From Anaerolineae bacterium (GTDB lineage Bacteria > Chloroflexota > Anaerolineae > Anaerolineales > Anaerolineaceae), in contig JACRAG010000053.1 of NCBI GenBank assembly GCA_016213455.1, positions 1 through 9,328 of the forward strand: a stretch of 9,328 nucleotides of DNA. Direction: 5' to 3'. This document shows positions 1-5,996 of this stretch, in pieces; the first letter of the stretch is position 1; the number at the start of each line of letters is the position of its first letter. The notes under the pieces are model-generated. The model searched no databases, had not been told where the DNA came from, and was given only the letters and a program-made list of their open reading frames with translations. The position numbers and the translations under genes are program-made.

Positions 1-31
1 AACAAAAATTCCCCCGCCAGCGGGGCGGGGG
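1..31 (-). terminator. Rho-independent terminator downstream of the DUF438 gene
   Basis: On the minus strand a perfect 8-bp GC stem (plus-strand positions 24-31 paired with 11-18, 5-nt loop at 19-23) is followed at once by AATTTTTGTT (positions 10 to 1). This is the standard form of an intrinsic terminator. The only gene reading towards it in the window is the DUF438 gene, whose stop lies about 190 nt upstream. The plus strand has no T-run, so the terminator is one-directional. Confidence 0.75.
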
Positions 32-44
32 CAAGGGGGTGGGG
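22..44 (+). other. G-quadruplex motif overlapping the terminator
   Basis: Four uninterrupted G-tracts of 4, 5, 5 and 4 bases (22-25, 27-31, 35-39, 41-44) are separated by loops of 1, 3 and 1 nt. This fits the canonical quadruplex pattern with very short loops. The G-rich strand is the template for the minus-strand transcript, and the first two tracts form one arm of the terminator hairpin. Whether it folds in the cell is inference. Confidence 0.6.
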
Positions 45-133
45 ATTGTCAGGCAAGACTTCAAGAAGAGCATGGGGTTGCTTGGGTGCGCCTTTGTTCA
101 GCCAACGAGACCGGCAATCCAAGCCCTGCTGTA

Positions 134-171
134 CCAACCCTCCATTTTCACGATTGAAAATGGAGGGTTGG
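134..171. repeat. Perfect 17-bp inverted repeat (hairpin)
   Basis: Positions 134-150 are the exact reverse complement of 155-171, leaving a 4-nt loop (CGAT). Neither strand has a T-run after it, so it does not look like an intrinsic terminator. It lies about 50 nt past the stop of the DUF438 gene and before the terminator at 1-31, so the RNA would carry it as a strong 3'-UTR hairpin. A weaker 6-bp inverted repeat (189-194 with 203-208) sits between it and the stop codon. It could stabilise the mRNA end, be a REP-like unit or bind a protein; the window holds no second copy. Confidence 0.7.
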
Positions 172-221
172 GTGACACGGATCGGTCAGACCGGAGAATA
201 CACCGGTCAGCTGGCTGAGAG

Positions 222-1463
222 TTAATTCCGTTCGGGCTGCAGATCATCCAGCAGGCGTTTCTCTCCCTGCAATGCGCGCAGCGGCGCCAGGTACTGCGTG
301 ACTTCAATCGTCCCGCGGTAGCAGCCCTGCGCGTCCCGCAGCGCAAAGTAGCGGATGTGCACAAACTTGCCGCCGAAGGGGATCCAGAACTCGGCTGTGT
401 CGCGCACCCCGGCGCGGAAATCGTCCAGAATGCGCTGTACGCGCCCCACGCTCTGCGGCGGGTGGCAGTTTTGCACCTTGCGCCCGATGATGGCAGCCGT
501 GCGGTCAAAAATGCGCTCGCGGGTCTGCGAGAAGAAGCACACTTCATCCTGCTCGTTGACAAAGGTGATATCCACCGGCAGATGGGTCAGCATCAGGTTG
601 ATCTGTTCCAGGTTGAGCGCGCCCGTGCTCATCGGCAACGGACCGTTCACGTCAGGCGCAGCCTGCGCCCGCCCCCACTCGGGGTGCAGGTCATCGTGGG
701 TGACGGCGCGCCATTCTCTGCCCGGCTCGACCATGAAGTAGCCAAAATCTGCCTCGCCGTCCCGCACCGCCAGCCAATCCTGTTCCTTCAACATCTCCAG
801 CGCGGTTGGGAAGAGAATCTTCTCCTCCTTGTAAGCCATTTCGCGCAGCGAGGTTTCCAGCGTGCGGAAATCTGCGACCAGTTTTGCCCGGTGGTTCAAG
901 GATAAATCAGCCGCCAGCGCGCGCAGTTGGGACAGGTCAGCGCGAATTTCGTCGTGAATGCCCCACATCACCTTGGAAGGGCCCATGAAGCCGTACCCCT
1001 CCAGGAAGGGGAACAACAGGTTTTCTTTGCGCAGGTAGTGCCGTTCAAACTGGGCCAGCCGTTCCAGCCCCATGCGCAGCGCATACAAAGCCTTTCCATC
1101 CGCTTTTTCAGCCAGTTGGGCAGCATAACCCTGCAGTTCATCCAACAGACCCAGCAGCACCAGATTTTCTGCGCGCAGGGTGTGCAGCGGGTGTCCGGGG
1201 ATGGTCTCCGGCGGGCGCTGGTCATCCAGCCCGTCACGGAAAGCAGCCACATGCACGTCGCACAGGTTTTGTATCTCAGACACCGGCAGGCCTTCATTCA
1301 TCAACATCTGTTCAATCTCAGCAATCTCGCTCGAACCCACCTCGCGCAGCAGTTCGCTGAACTCGGCTTTCACCTCATTGACGCTGCGCCCCTGGTGCAG
1401 GCTGCGCAGGATATTTTTGACGGTCTCTTTGCGGCGGGTCGCGTTATCGATGTACTCGCTCAT
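222..1463 (-). CDS. DUF438 / hemerythrin / PAS protein
   Basis: This 413-residue soluble protein has the COG2461-type layout. An N-terminal helical DUF438 domain covers about 10-80. A hemerythrin-like HHE helical bundle covers about 88-225, with likely di-iron ligands in HPLH (91-94), E99, RHYLRKEN (H142, E147), GIHDEIR (H170) and YKEEKILFP (E213/E214). A C-terminal PAS domain covers about 283-400 and has the family's QNCHPPQSV signature at 331-339. There is no kinase, cyclase or DNA-binding output domain, no signal peptide and no membrane segment. Hemerythrin folds bind O2 or respond to NO, so a cytoplasmic sensing or protective role for O2 or reactive nitrogen is likely but inferred; the family's function is not settled. 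The start is supported by GAGGAG at 1470-1475, 6 nt upstream. An FNR-like box precedes the gene. Confidence 0.93.
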   Translation of the reverse strand: MSEYIDNATRRKETVKNILRSLHQGRSVNEVKAEFSELLREVGSSEIAEIEQMLMNEGLPVSEIQNLCDVHVAAFRDGLDDQRPPETIPGHPLHTLRAENLVLLGLLDELQGYAAQLAEKADGKALYALRMGLERLAQFERHYLRKENLLFPFLEGYGFMGPSKVMWGIHDEIRADLSQLRALAADLSLNHRAKLVADFRTLETSLREMAYKEEKILFPTALEMLKEQDWLAVRDGEADFGYFMVEPGREWRAVTHDDLHPEWGRAQAAPDVNGPLPMSTGALNLEQINLMLTHLPVDITFVNEQDEVCFFSQTRERIFDRTAAIIGRKVQNCHPPQSVGRVQRILDDFRAGVRDTAEFWIPFGGKFVHIRYFALRDAQGCYRGTIEVTQYLAPLRALQGEKRLLDDLQPERN

Positions 1464-1498
1464 GGTATGCTCCTCAAACTTGGCTTCAATTTGAATTA

Positions 1499-1540
1499 AG
1501 CATACGCATAAGCCAGAGGCCCGTCTTTGAGGTTAATCAA
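1499..1540 (-). promoter_or_regulatory. Putative FNR/CRP-type site and -10 element for the DUF438 gene
   Basis: Read on the minus strand, 1540-1527 is TTGATTAACCTCAA, which matches the FNR consensus TTGATN4ATCAA at 9 of 10 defined bases. Its centre (1533.5) is 41.5 nt from a start at about 1492. The corresponding -10 position (1504-1499) reads TATGCT. This is the geometry of a class II FNR-dependent promoter, and it would give a leader of about 28 nt before the ATG at 1463. The box abuts the terminator of lysS. The motif is short, so regulation is inferred. Confidence 0.4.
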
Positions 1541-1570
1541 TAAAACCGGATGAAATTCATCCGGTTTTAT
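1540..1570 (-). terminator. Terminator downstream of lysS
   Basis: Positions 1540-1554 are the exact reverse complement of 1556-1570 around a single central base, forming a near-perfect 31-nt palindrome with a CCGGATGA core. On the minus strand the 3' arm ends in GGTTTTATT, which supplies the U-rich tail. It begins 21 nt past the lysS stop codon. The symmetric A/T flanks mean it might also work on the plus strand, but no plus-strand gene reads into it. Confidence 0.8.
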
Positions 1571-1591
1571 GTCGTTTGCGTAAGAGCCGAA

Positions 1592-3103
1592 TTATTCTTC
1601 GCTGCGCAGGTGCGGGAAGAGCAGTACCTCGCGGATGGTGTGACGGTTGGCAAGCAGCATGGTCAGGCGATCCATGCCCATGCCAAACCCACCGCAGGGC
1701 GGCATGCCGTAGGACATGGCGCGCAGGTAGTCCTCGTCCATCGGGTGGCGCTCTTCGTCTTCACTCTCATAGTCGCGCCCCATCTCCAGGAAGCGTTGTT
1801 CCTGATCCAGCGGGTCATTCAACTCGGTGAAGGCGTTGCACAGCTCCATGCAGGCCACATAGCCCTCAAAGCGCTCCACCACCTGCGGATTCTCCGGTTT
1901 GGATTTGGCCAGCGGGGAAATATCGCGCGGGTAGTTGTAGAGGAAGGTGGGCTGCACCAGAGTCGGCTCCAGGTAATCGCTCAAGAGCGCATCGATCAAT
2001 TTGCCGCGCGAAGCACCCGGTTTGGTTTTAATGCCTTTGGCGTGCATGGCTTCAGCCAGGCTCTCGTCTGTCAGGTGCGCGTCGATGTCGATGCCCGAAG
2101 TCTCCAGAATGCCATCGCGCAGGGTCAACCGCCGCCAGGGCGGGGTCAGATCAATGGTGTGCTCGCCGAACTGGATCACCATGCCGCCGGTAACCTGCTG
2201 GGCAGCATAGGAAACCATCTGCTCGGTGATTTCCATCACCTTGTAGTAGTCGGCATACGCCATGTAGAACTCGATCTGCGTGAACTCGGGGTTGTGTTTA
2301 AACGACACACCCTCGTTGCGGAAATCGCGCCCAATTTCGTACACCCGGTCGAGCATGCCCACCAGCAGGCGTTTCAGATACAGCTCGAAGGAAATGCGCA
2401 AATACAGGTCCTGTTTGAGCTGGTTGTGGTGAGTCACAAACGGGCGCGCCGCCGCGCCGCCATAAATGGGCTGGAGAATGGGGGTTTCCACCTCCAAAAA
2501 GCCCAGGTTGTCCAGGAAGTCACGCACGGCTTTGACCGTTTTGGCGCGCGCGCGGAACACATCCCGCACCTCGGCGTTAACCGCCAGGTCGGCGTACCGC
2601 TGACGATAACGGGTTTCCGCGTCGGTCAGCGTCGCGTGCCGCACCACCTGTCCGTCCACCACTTCATCTTTGGCTGCCGGCAGCGGGGTGATGGCTTTGG
2701 CCAGCATTTTGAAGGCCTTGACATGCAGGCTGATCTCGCCGGAGCGGGTGCGGAACATGCTTCCGGTGGCCTGGACAAAATCGCCCAGGTCAAAGTCGTT
2801 GCGGAAACGCTCCATGCCTTCTTCGCCCAGTTCATTGACGCGCATGAACAGCTGCAGGCGACCGGCGCCGTCTTCAATGTGCGCGAAGAAAATCTTGCCC
2901 ATCAGGCGCATGGACCGCAGGCGCCCGCCCACGGTCACTTCCACCGGGTCGGTCCCACCCGCAGCCTCAGCCTGGGTGAACAGATCCACCGCGCCGGCTG
3001 TGCTATGCGAGACTTCCGTGCGCGTCGGATAAGGCTCAATGCCTGCCGCGCGCATGCGCTCAATTTTTTCAACGCGAATTTTTTCAAGATCATTCAAATT
3101 CAT
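1592..3103 (-). CDS. lysS: Lysyl-tRNA synthetase, class II
   Basis: This 503-residue cytoplasmic enzyme charges tRNA-Lys with lysine using ATP. An N-terminal OB-fold that binds the anticodon spans about 55-140, including VTVGGRLRSMRLMGKIFF. A class II catalytic core spans about 170-500. It has motif 1 around ETPIL (206-210), motif 2 as GRDFRNEG (258-265) followed by HNPEFTQIEFY (270-280), and motif 3 as GGFGMGMDRLTMLL (471-484). It ends in the usual REVLLFPHLR. Length is normal and nothing is missing. The start is supported by GAAGGTG (3108-3114), 4 nt upstream of the ATG. greA lies upstream in the same direction but a strong terminator separates them. I see no promoter that leaves room for the RBS, so some read-through from greA is possible. 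Confidence 0.97.
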   Translation of the reverse strand: MNLNDLEKIRVEKIERMRAAGIEPYPTRTEVSHSTAGAVDLFTQAEAAGGTDPVEVTVGGRLRSMRLMGKIFFAHIEDGAGRLQLFMRVNELGEEGMERFRNDFDLGDFVQATGSMFRTRSGEISLHVKAFKMLAKAITPLPAAKDEVVDGQVVRHATLTDAETRYRQRYADLAVNAEVRDVFRARAKTVKAVRDFLDNLGFLEVETPILQPIYGGAAARPFVTHHNQLKQDLYLRISFELYLKRLLVGMLDRVYEIGRDFRNEGVSFKHNPEFTQIEFYMAYADYYKVMEITEQMVSYAAQQVTGGMVIQFGEHTIDLTPPWRRLTLRDGILETSGIDIDAHLTDESLAEAMHAKGIKTKPGASRGKLIDALLSDYLEPTLVQPTFLYNYPRDISPLAKSKPENPQVVERFEGYVACMELCNAFTELNDPLDQEQRFLEMGRDYESEDEERHPMDEDYLRAMSYGMPPCGGFGMGMDRLTMLLANRHTIREVLLFPHLRSEE

Positions 3104-3149
3104 ACATCACCTTCATTCCATGCCGGCTTTCACACCCGGGTCAACGGAT

Positions 3150-3189
3150 TAAAAAAGCCCCGCCCAGACAGAACGTGTCGGGCGGGGCT
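3150..3189 (-). terminator. Rho-independent terminator between greA and lysS
   Basis: A perfect 10-bp stem pairs 3180-3189 with 3156-3165, and a further 4-bp inner stem pairs 3176-3179 with 3167-3170. On the minus strand the 3' arm ends GGGCGGGGCTTTTTTAA. It begins 20 nt after the greA stop codon. The lysS start lies only about 47 nt beyond the T-run, so read-through would give a bicistronic message. Confidence 0.9.
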
Positions 3190-3208
3190 GAATACGCAGT
3201 CCCCTCGC

Positions 3209-3673
3209 CTACTCCACCTTGGTAATCTGGACCGAGAACGAACCTTGCGGTGCATCTACCTGCACCTTGTCGCCGGCCTTTTTGTTGAGCAGCGCGCGCC
3301 CCAAAGGCGACTCGTTGGAGATTTTGCCCTGGCTCGGATTGGCCTCGGCAGCCCCAACGATCAAATAACTTTCCGGTTCCAGACCTTCTTCCTGAATGGT
3401 CACATTCGAGCCGACCTGCACGGTGCCGCCGGTGGGATGCACGTCGGATATGACGCGCGCCGTGGCGAGCAGGACTTCCAGTTCTTTAATGCGGCCTTCC
3501 ACAAAAGCCTGCTCATTCTTGGCAGCCTCATACTCGGCATTATCAATCAACTCGCCGCCTTCCATGGCTTCGTGGAGACGTACTGCGATCTCCTCACGTT
3601 TCGTGGTGCGCAAGGAATCGAGCTCGTCTTGCAGTTTAGCGTAACCTTCACGCGTCAGGAATGAGGTTGGCAT
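3209..3673 (-). CDS. greA: Transcript cleavage factor GreA
   Basis: This 154-residue protein enters the secondary channel of RNA polymerase and stimulates cleavage of backtracked RNA. An N-terminal antiparallel coiled coil covers about 1-75, and a C-terminal FKBP-like domain covers about 80-154 with the family signature SPLGRALLNKKAGDKVQV (122-139). The tip loop reads GGELIDNAEYEAAKNEQ (39-55), where Escherichia coli has D41 and E44; here they are E41 and D44, so the two catalytic acids are exchanged but both acidic. Length is typical. AAGGA at 3681-3685, 7 nt before the ATG, supports the start. A structured leader and probable promoter lie upstream, and a terminator follows the stop. Confidence 0.96.
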   Translation of the reverse strand: MPTSFLTREGYAKLQDELDSLRTTKREEIAVRLHEAMEGGELIDNAEYEAAKNEQAFVEGRIKELEVLLATARVISDVHPTGGTVQVGSNVTIQEEGLEPESYLIVGAAEANPSQGKISNESPLGRALLNKKAGDKVQVDAPQGSFSVQITKVE

Positions 3674-3720
3674 TGTTTCATCCTTGTCGGATCTAAAAAA
3701 AGAGGGAATGCACAGGTCTT

Positions 3721-3793
3721 AAAGATAAAAATCACTCCTGGACGGAGCGATTTCCAGACCATCTAAAGCCTGGCTGTCCTTCCCCTGAAGGAC
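3721..3793 (-). promoter_or_regulatory. Structured greA leader with terminator-like hairpin
   Basis: Three hairpins follow each other on the minus strand. A is a perfect 7-bp stem (3793-3787 with 3782-3776, loop AGGG). B is a 7-bp stem with two G-U pairs (3773-3767 with 3760-3754). C is a 10-bp stem with one G-U pair (3753-3744 with 3738-3729, loop GTCCA), followed by a T-rich stretch TTATCTTT. C resembles an intrinsic terminator, 48 nt before the greA start codon. The segment could be an attenuator or could yield a short RNA of about 75 nt. In Escherichia coli the greA leader is known to produce small RNAs (GraL) by early termination. I do not recognise the fold as a known riboswitch class. 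Confidence 0.5.
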
Positions 3794-3799
3794 GCATAT

Positions 3800-3828
3800 A
3801 GTTTAGCACACAATTTCAGTGAATGCAA
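3800..3828 (-). promoter_or_regulatory. Probable sigma70-type promoter of greA
   Basis: On the minus strand TTGCAT (3828-3823) and TAAACT (3805-3800) are separated by 17 nt. The predicted start is near 3793, exactly where the first leader hairpin begins. Each hexamer matches the consensus only partly (3 of 6 and 4 of 6), so the agreement with the leader structure is the main support. Confidence 0.4.
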
Positions 3829-3989
3829 GATGGGCTCAGTGCGCGCCATTACCGGTCACCGCTGGATGAGATACGCCTTACAGGTGCGTTTCAGCTTGGG
3901 GGCTATGCCCATCAACCCGGCTCCACTTTCCACAAGGAAGTGGGTATTTTGAAAAAAAAGGTGAAATGTCCCCACACCTCACCAGCAAC

Positions 3990-4017
3990 TTGATGATTTG
4001 GTAAAACAGCCTATACT
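3990..4017 (+). promoter_or_regulatory. Sigma70-like promoter reading towards the CPBP gene
   Basis: TTGATG (3990-3995) and TATACT (4012-4017) are separated by 16 nt. The -10 matches 5 of 6 consensus bases. The predicted start is near 4024, about 400 nt before the first plus-strand gene. A palindrome covers the start point. No better promoter was found closer to the gene. Confidence 0.5.
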
Positions 4018-4038
4018 GTGAATTGGTGGTTATTCACA
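4017..4038. promoter_or_regulatory. Operator-like palindrome at the predicted start site
   Basis: TGTGAAT (4017-4023) and ATTCACA (4032-4038) are perfect inverted repeats with an 8-nt spacer. The palindrome begins at the last base of the -10 hexamer and covers the predicted transcription start, the usual place for a repressor. The spacing (TGTGA-N12-TCACA) does not fit CRP, which uses N6. No regulator gene lies beside it, so the protein that might bind is unknown. Confidence 0.45.
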
Positions 4039-4423
4039 AACGGTATGCGCGCCTGGTTTATTGGCGGGGTTTCTTCGGGCGCGGGTTGGTTTAGAAGAAT
4101 AGCGGTTAAAAAATAATCCACGCAATCAAGCGATCCCATGCTTTGGTGTGGTCGTCCTCTATCTGAACTTCTTCACGATTGAGATGCTGCACACAGCGGA
4201 TAGTGTTCGTCGTACTCCATCCATCCTATCGGCATGGGCATGCCGTGCCGGGTTGATCGCCCGGAGGACGATCTCTCCGCTCGCCGCAATTTATCTATCA
4301 ACGCGCATCACGCAAGGATAACTTCCGCCTGCTTACACCGCTTGACCGGTGCAGGAATCTACAGCCTTCTTTTATCAGGAATCTTTGGCGATCATCAGAA
4401 CAAAGCTATAGGGAGGGGATTGG

Positions 4424-5197
4424 ATGAAAACCTTTGCCGCGAACCAGCCTTTTTTGTTTGTTCTCTTATTGACGCTGATTTGCTTGATGTTGTTACTTTT
4501 AGTCAGCGGTTTCGCATATAACAAACTGCGCCAGCCATACCAGGATATGGCAATGACGGCGATGCGGTTAACCATGACAGCTGCCTTGCTGGTGCTCACC
4601 TGGCGCATGGGTTGGCTGCAAGGCACAGGCATCGCCCGGCTGGGCGGCTGGCAGGTCTGGCTGCTGGCGGGAATAGGCCTGCTCTACTTTAGTGGCGCAG
4701 CGCTGTATGCTTTCTATGGCAAAGTCGCGTTTGACTTCTCAAGTCTCATCCATCTGCCGGCTTCCCGGGCGGTGATCTACAAACAGTTTGTGGTTGGGAT
4801 TTATGAAGAAATCCTCTTTCGCGGCGTAATCCTGTACGTGCTCATTTCTGCCTGGGGTAACACCCGCCTGGGGGTCCTCGCCAGTGTCGCTCTGACTGCT
4901 GCGCTATTTGCGTTCCCGCACATCTTTGGGGTGCTTATGGGAACTTCGTGGCAATCGGCGCTGCTGCTGGTTTTGGAAGGGACGATCATTGCCATATGGT
5001 GGGGAGCGTTGGTGTTGTGGGGCGGCAGCATCTGGCCGGCAGTTATCCTGCATTTTGTTGTGAATGCCCTGGTGGAAGTGCAGGGTTTGACCGTTCCGAT
5101 GGTTGCACCGGAAGTCCTGGCATATCAGCGCTTTTTATGGTCCAGCGTCCCGCTGGGCATTGCCGGCGTCGGCCTGCTGTTAAGAAATCAGGCATAA
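4424..5197 (+). CDS. CPBP-family intramembrane metalloprotease (CAAX protease-like)
   Basis: This 257-residue integral membrane protein has about seven or eight hydrophobic segments (roughly 9-31, 43-60, 76-97, 122-142, 150-170, 178-200, 203-218, 240-254). It carries the CPBP/Abi signatures: YEEILFRG (127-134) with the paired glutamates, FAFPH (163-167, numbering H as 166) and HFVVN (H210, N214). In Rce1 relatives these residues form the active site in the membrane. Bacterial members act in protein processing, bacteriocin self-immunity or regulated proteolysis; the substrate here is unknown. GGGAGGGG at 4411-4418, 5 nt before the ATG, makes the start secure. A GNAT acetyltransferase gene follows after 79 nt. 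Confidence 0.9.
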   Translation: MKTFAANQPFLFVLLLTLICLMLLLLVSGFAYNKLRQPYQDMAMTAMRLTMTAALLVLTWRMGWLQGTGIARLGGWQVWLLAGIGLLYFSGAALYAFYGKVAFDFSSLIHLPASRAVIYKQFVVGIYEEILFRGVILYVLISAWGNTRLGVLASVALTAALFAFPHIFGVLMGTSWQSALLLVLEGTIIAIWWGALVLWGGSIWPAVILHFVVNALVEVQGLTVPMVAPEVLAYQRFLWSSVPLGIAGVGLLLRNQA

Positions 5198-5230
5198 GGT
5201 TTTGGTGGGGAGGCTGCTCGTCCGGTGATC

Positions 5231-5242
5231 ATCCGTACGGAT
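5231..5242. repeat. 12-bp perfect palindrome between the CPBP and GNAT genes
   Basis: ATCCGTACGGAT is self-complementary and is flanked by a partly overlapping inverted repeat TGATC/GATCA (5226-5230 with 5239-5243, allowing alternative pairing). It lies 34 nt past the CPBP stop and 34 nt before the GNAT start. It could be an operator or a small mRNA hairpin; there is no T-run, so it is not a terminator. Confidence 0.35.
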
Positions 5243-5276
5243 CAGCCGCCATCCGTTTAATCCCATAGGAAGAACA

Positions 5277-5861
5277 ATGAACACATGGATTCCATCCGCA
5301 TCTTTTCCAATCCTGTGCACCCAAAGGTTGCTGCTGCGCGAATTTGCCGTGGAGGATATTCCCGCGGTGTTTGGAATCTTCAGCCGAGAAGACGTCAACA
5401 CCTGGACGGAAACTGACACGATGCGGACGATGGAAGAAGCGAAGGCACGGGTCATCAACCGGATGAACCTGTTCAAAGACCGCATGGGCATCCGCTGGGC
5501 CATCACGTTGCTTGACAATCCCAAGGATGTGATTGGCTCCTGTGGTTATTTTAGCGTTCGCCGCGGAACACAGACCGTGGAGACCGGCTACGATCTCCAC
5601 CCGGATTACTGGAATAAAGGCTTGATGACGGAAGCCCTGAGAGAAATGATCCGGTTTAGTTTTGGGCCCTGCAGTCCTGTGCCGATCCACCGCATGGAGG
5701 CGCTGGTCATGCCAGAAAATATCGCCTCCATCCGCGTGCTGGAAAAGCTTGGTTTTGAACGAGAAGGCCGACGGCGTGAATTTGGGTTTTGGAAGGGTCG
5801 CTATCAGGATGTGGATTTCTATGCCTTGTTGAATCGCGGTGGAGATCCCATCCTTAAATAG
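5277..5861 (+). CDS. GNAT acetyltransferase, RimJ/RimL type
   Basis: This 194-residue cytoplasmic enzyme probably transfers acetyl from acetyl-CoA to an amine. It begins with the family's usual strand, TQRLLLREFAVEDIPAVF (15-32). GYDLHPDYWNKGLMTEALRE (104-123) contains the acetyl-CoA pyrophosphate-binding loop, and NIASIRVLEKLGFEREGRRR (148-167) is the conserved C-terminal motif B region. RimJ/RimL relatives acetylate the N-termini of ribosomal proteins, but many members of this large group modify antibiotics, peptides or small metabolites, so the substrate cannot be given. AGGAAG (5267-5272) lies 4 nt before the ATG. It sits between a CPBP gene and a serine hydrolase gene in the same direction. 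Confidence 0.92.
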   Translation: MNTWIPSASFPILCTQRLLLREFAVEDIPAVFGIFSREDVNTWTETDTMRTMEEAKARVINRMNLFKDRMGIRWAITLLDNPKDVIGSCGYFSVRRGTQTVETGYDLHPDYWNKGLMTEALREMIRFSFGPCSPVPIHRMEALVMPENIASIRVLEKLGFEREGRRREFGFWKGRYQDVDFYALLNRGGDPILK

Positions 5862-5996
5862 CTGCTGCCTGTAAGGCGCCACAAACAGCCATACCCATTC
5901 GCGCCGGGTCCTCTTCTCGCCGGTTGGAGGGAAATGACCAAACCTTACCGCTGAAATCGCCTGGCAATATGTTTCGTTTCGATCCTGGAGATCATT

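Larger units (their letters stand above)
3829..4423. other. Intergenic region with no convincing gene
   Basis: About 600 nt separate the divergent greA promoter from the CPBP gene. It holds a plus-strand promoter and palindrome (3990-4038, listed separately) and a series of small inverted repeats: CCACTT/AAGTGG near 3922-3942, CGCGCC/GGCGCG (4048-4053 with 4078-4083), CGGCATG/CATGCCG (4230-4236 with 4239-4245) and CCGGG/CCCGG (4248-4252 with 4260-4264). Short open frames occur at 3823-3993 and 4103-4321, but neither has an RBS or a recognisable product. It may be a long leader or decayed DNA. Confidence 0.5.

Noticed and set aside
98..562. Minus-strand frame of 154 codons overlapping the end of the DUF438 gene
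   Set aside because: It is an alternative frame of the real gene, with low-complexity Arg/Ser/Cys content and no RBS.
3115..3144. Promoter-like pair TTGACC and TGGAAT before lysS (minus strand, 18-nt spacer)
   Set aside because: Transcription would start at about 3108, inside the lysS RBS, so the message would lack a usable ribosome binding site.
1550..3664. 704-codon plus-strand open frame antisense to lysS and greA
   Set aside because: It is opposite two well-supported conserved genes, is rich in His, Gln and Val as expected from reverse-reading GC-biased codons, has no RBS and resembles no family.
3823..3993. Small plus-strand ORF of 56 codons
   Set aside because: It starts inside the greA promoter, has no RBS and its product is not recognisable.
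4103..4321. Plus-strand open frame with a hydrophobic stretch (VVVLYLNFF), possible gene remnant
   Set aside because: It has no usable start or RBS, and the resemblance to the end of a membrane protein is too weak to name a family. A translated search could revive it as a pseudogene.
4234..4521. Plus-strand ORF of 95 codons overlapping the CPBP start
   Set aside because: It has no RBS, its composition is not protein-like, and it overlaps the well-supported CPBP gene.
5945..5973. Weak promoter-like pair TTACCG and TATGTT before the serine hydrolase gene
   Set aside because: The spacer is 17 nt but only 3 and 4 of 6 bases match; this is too common by chance to list as a feature.
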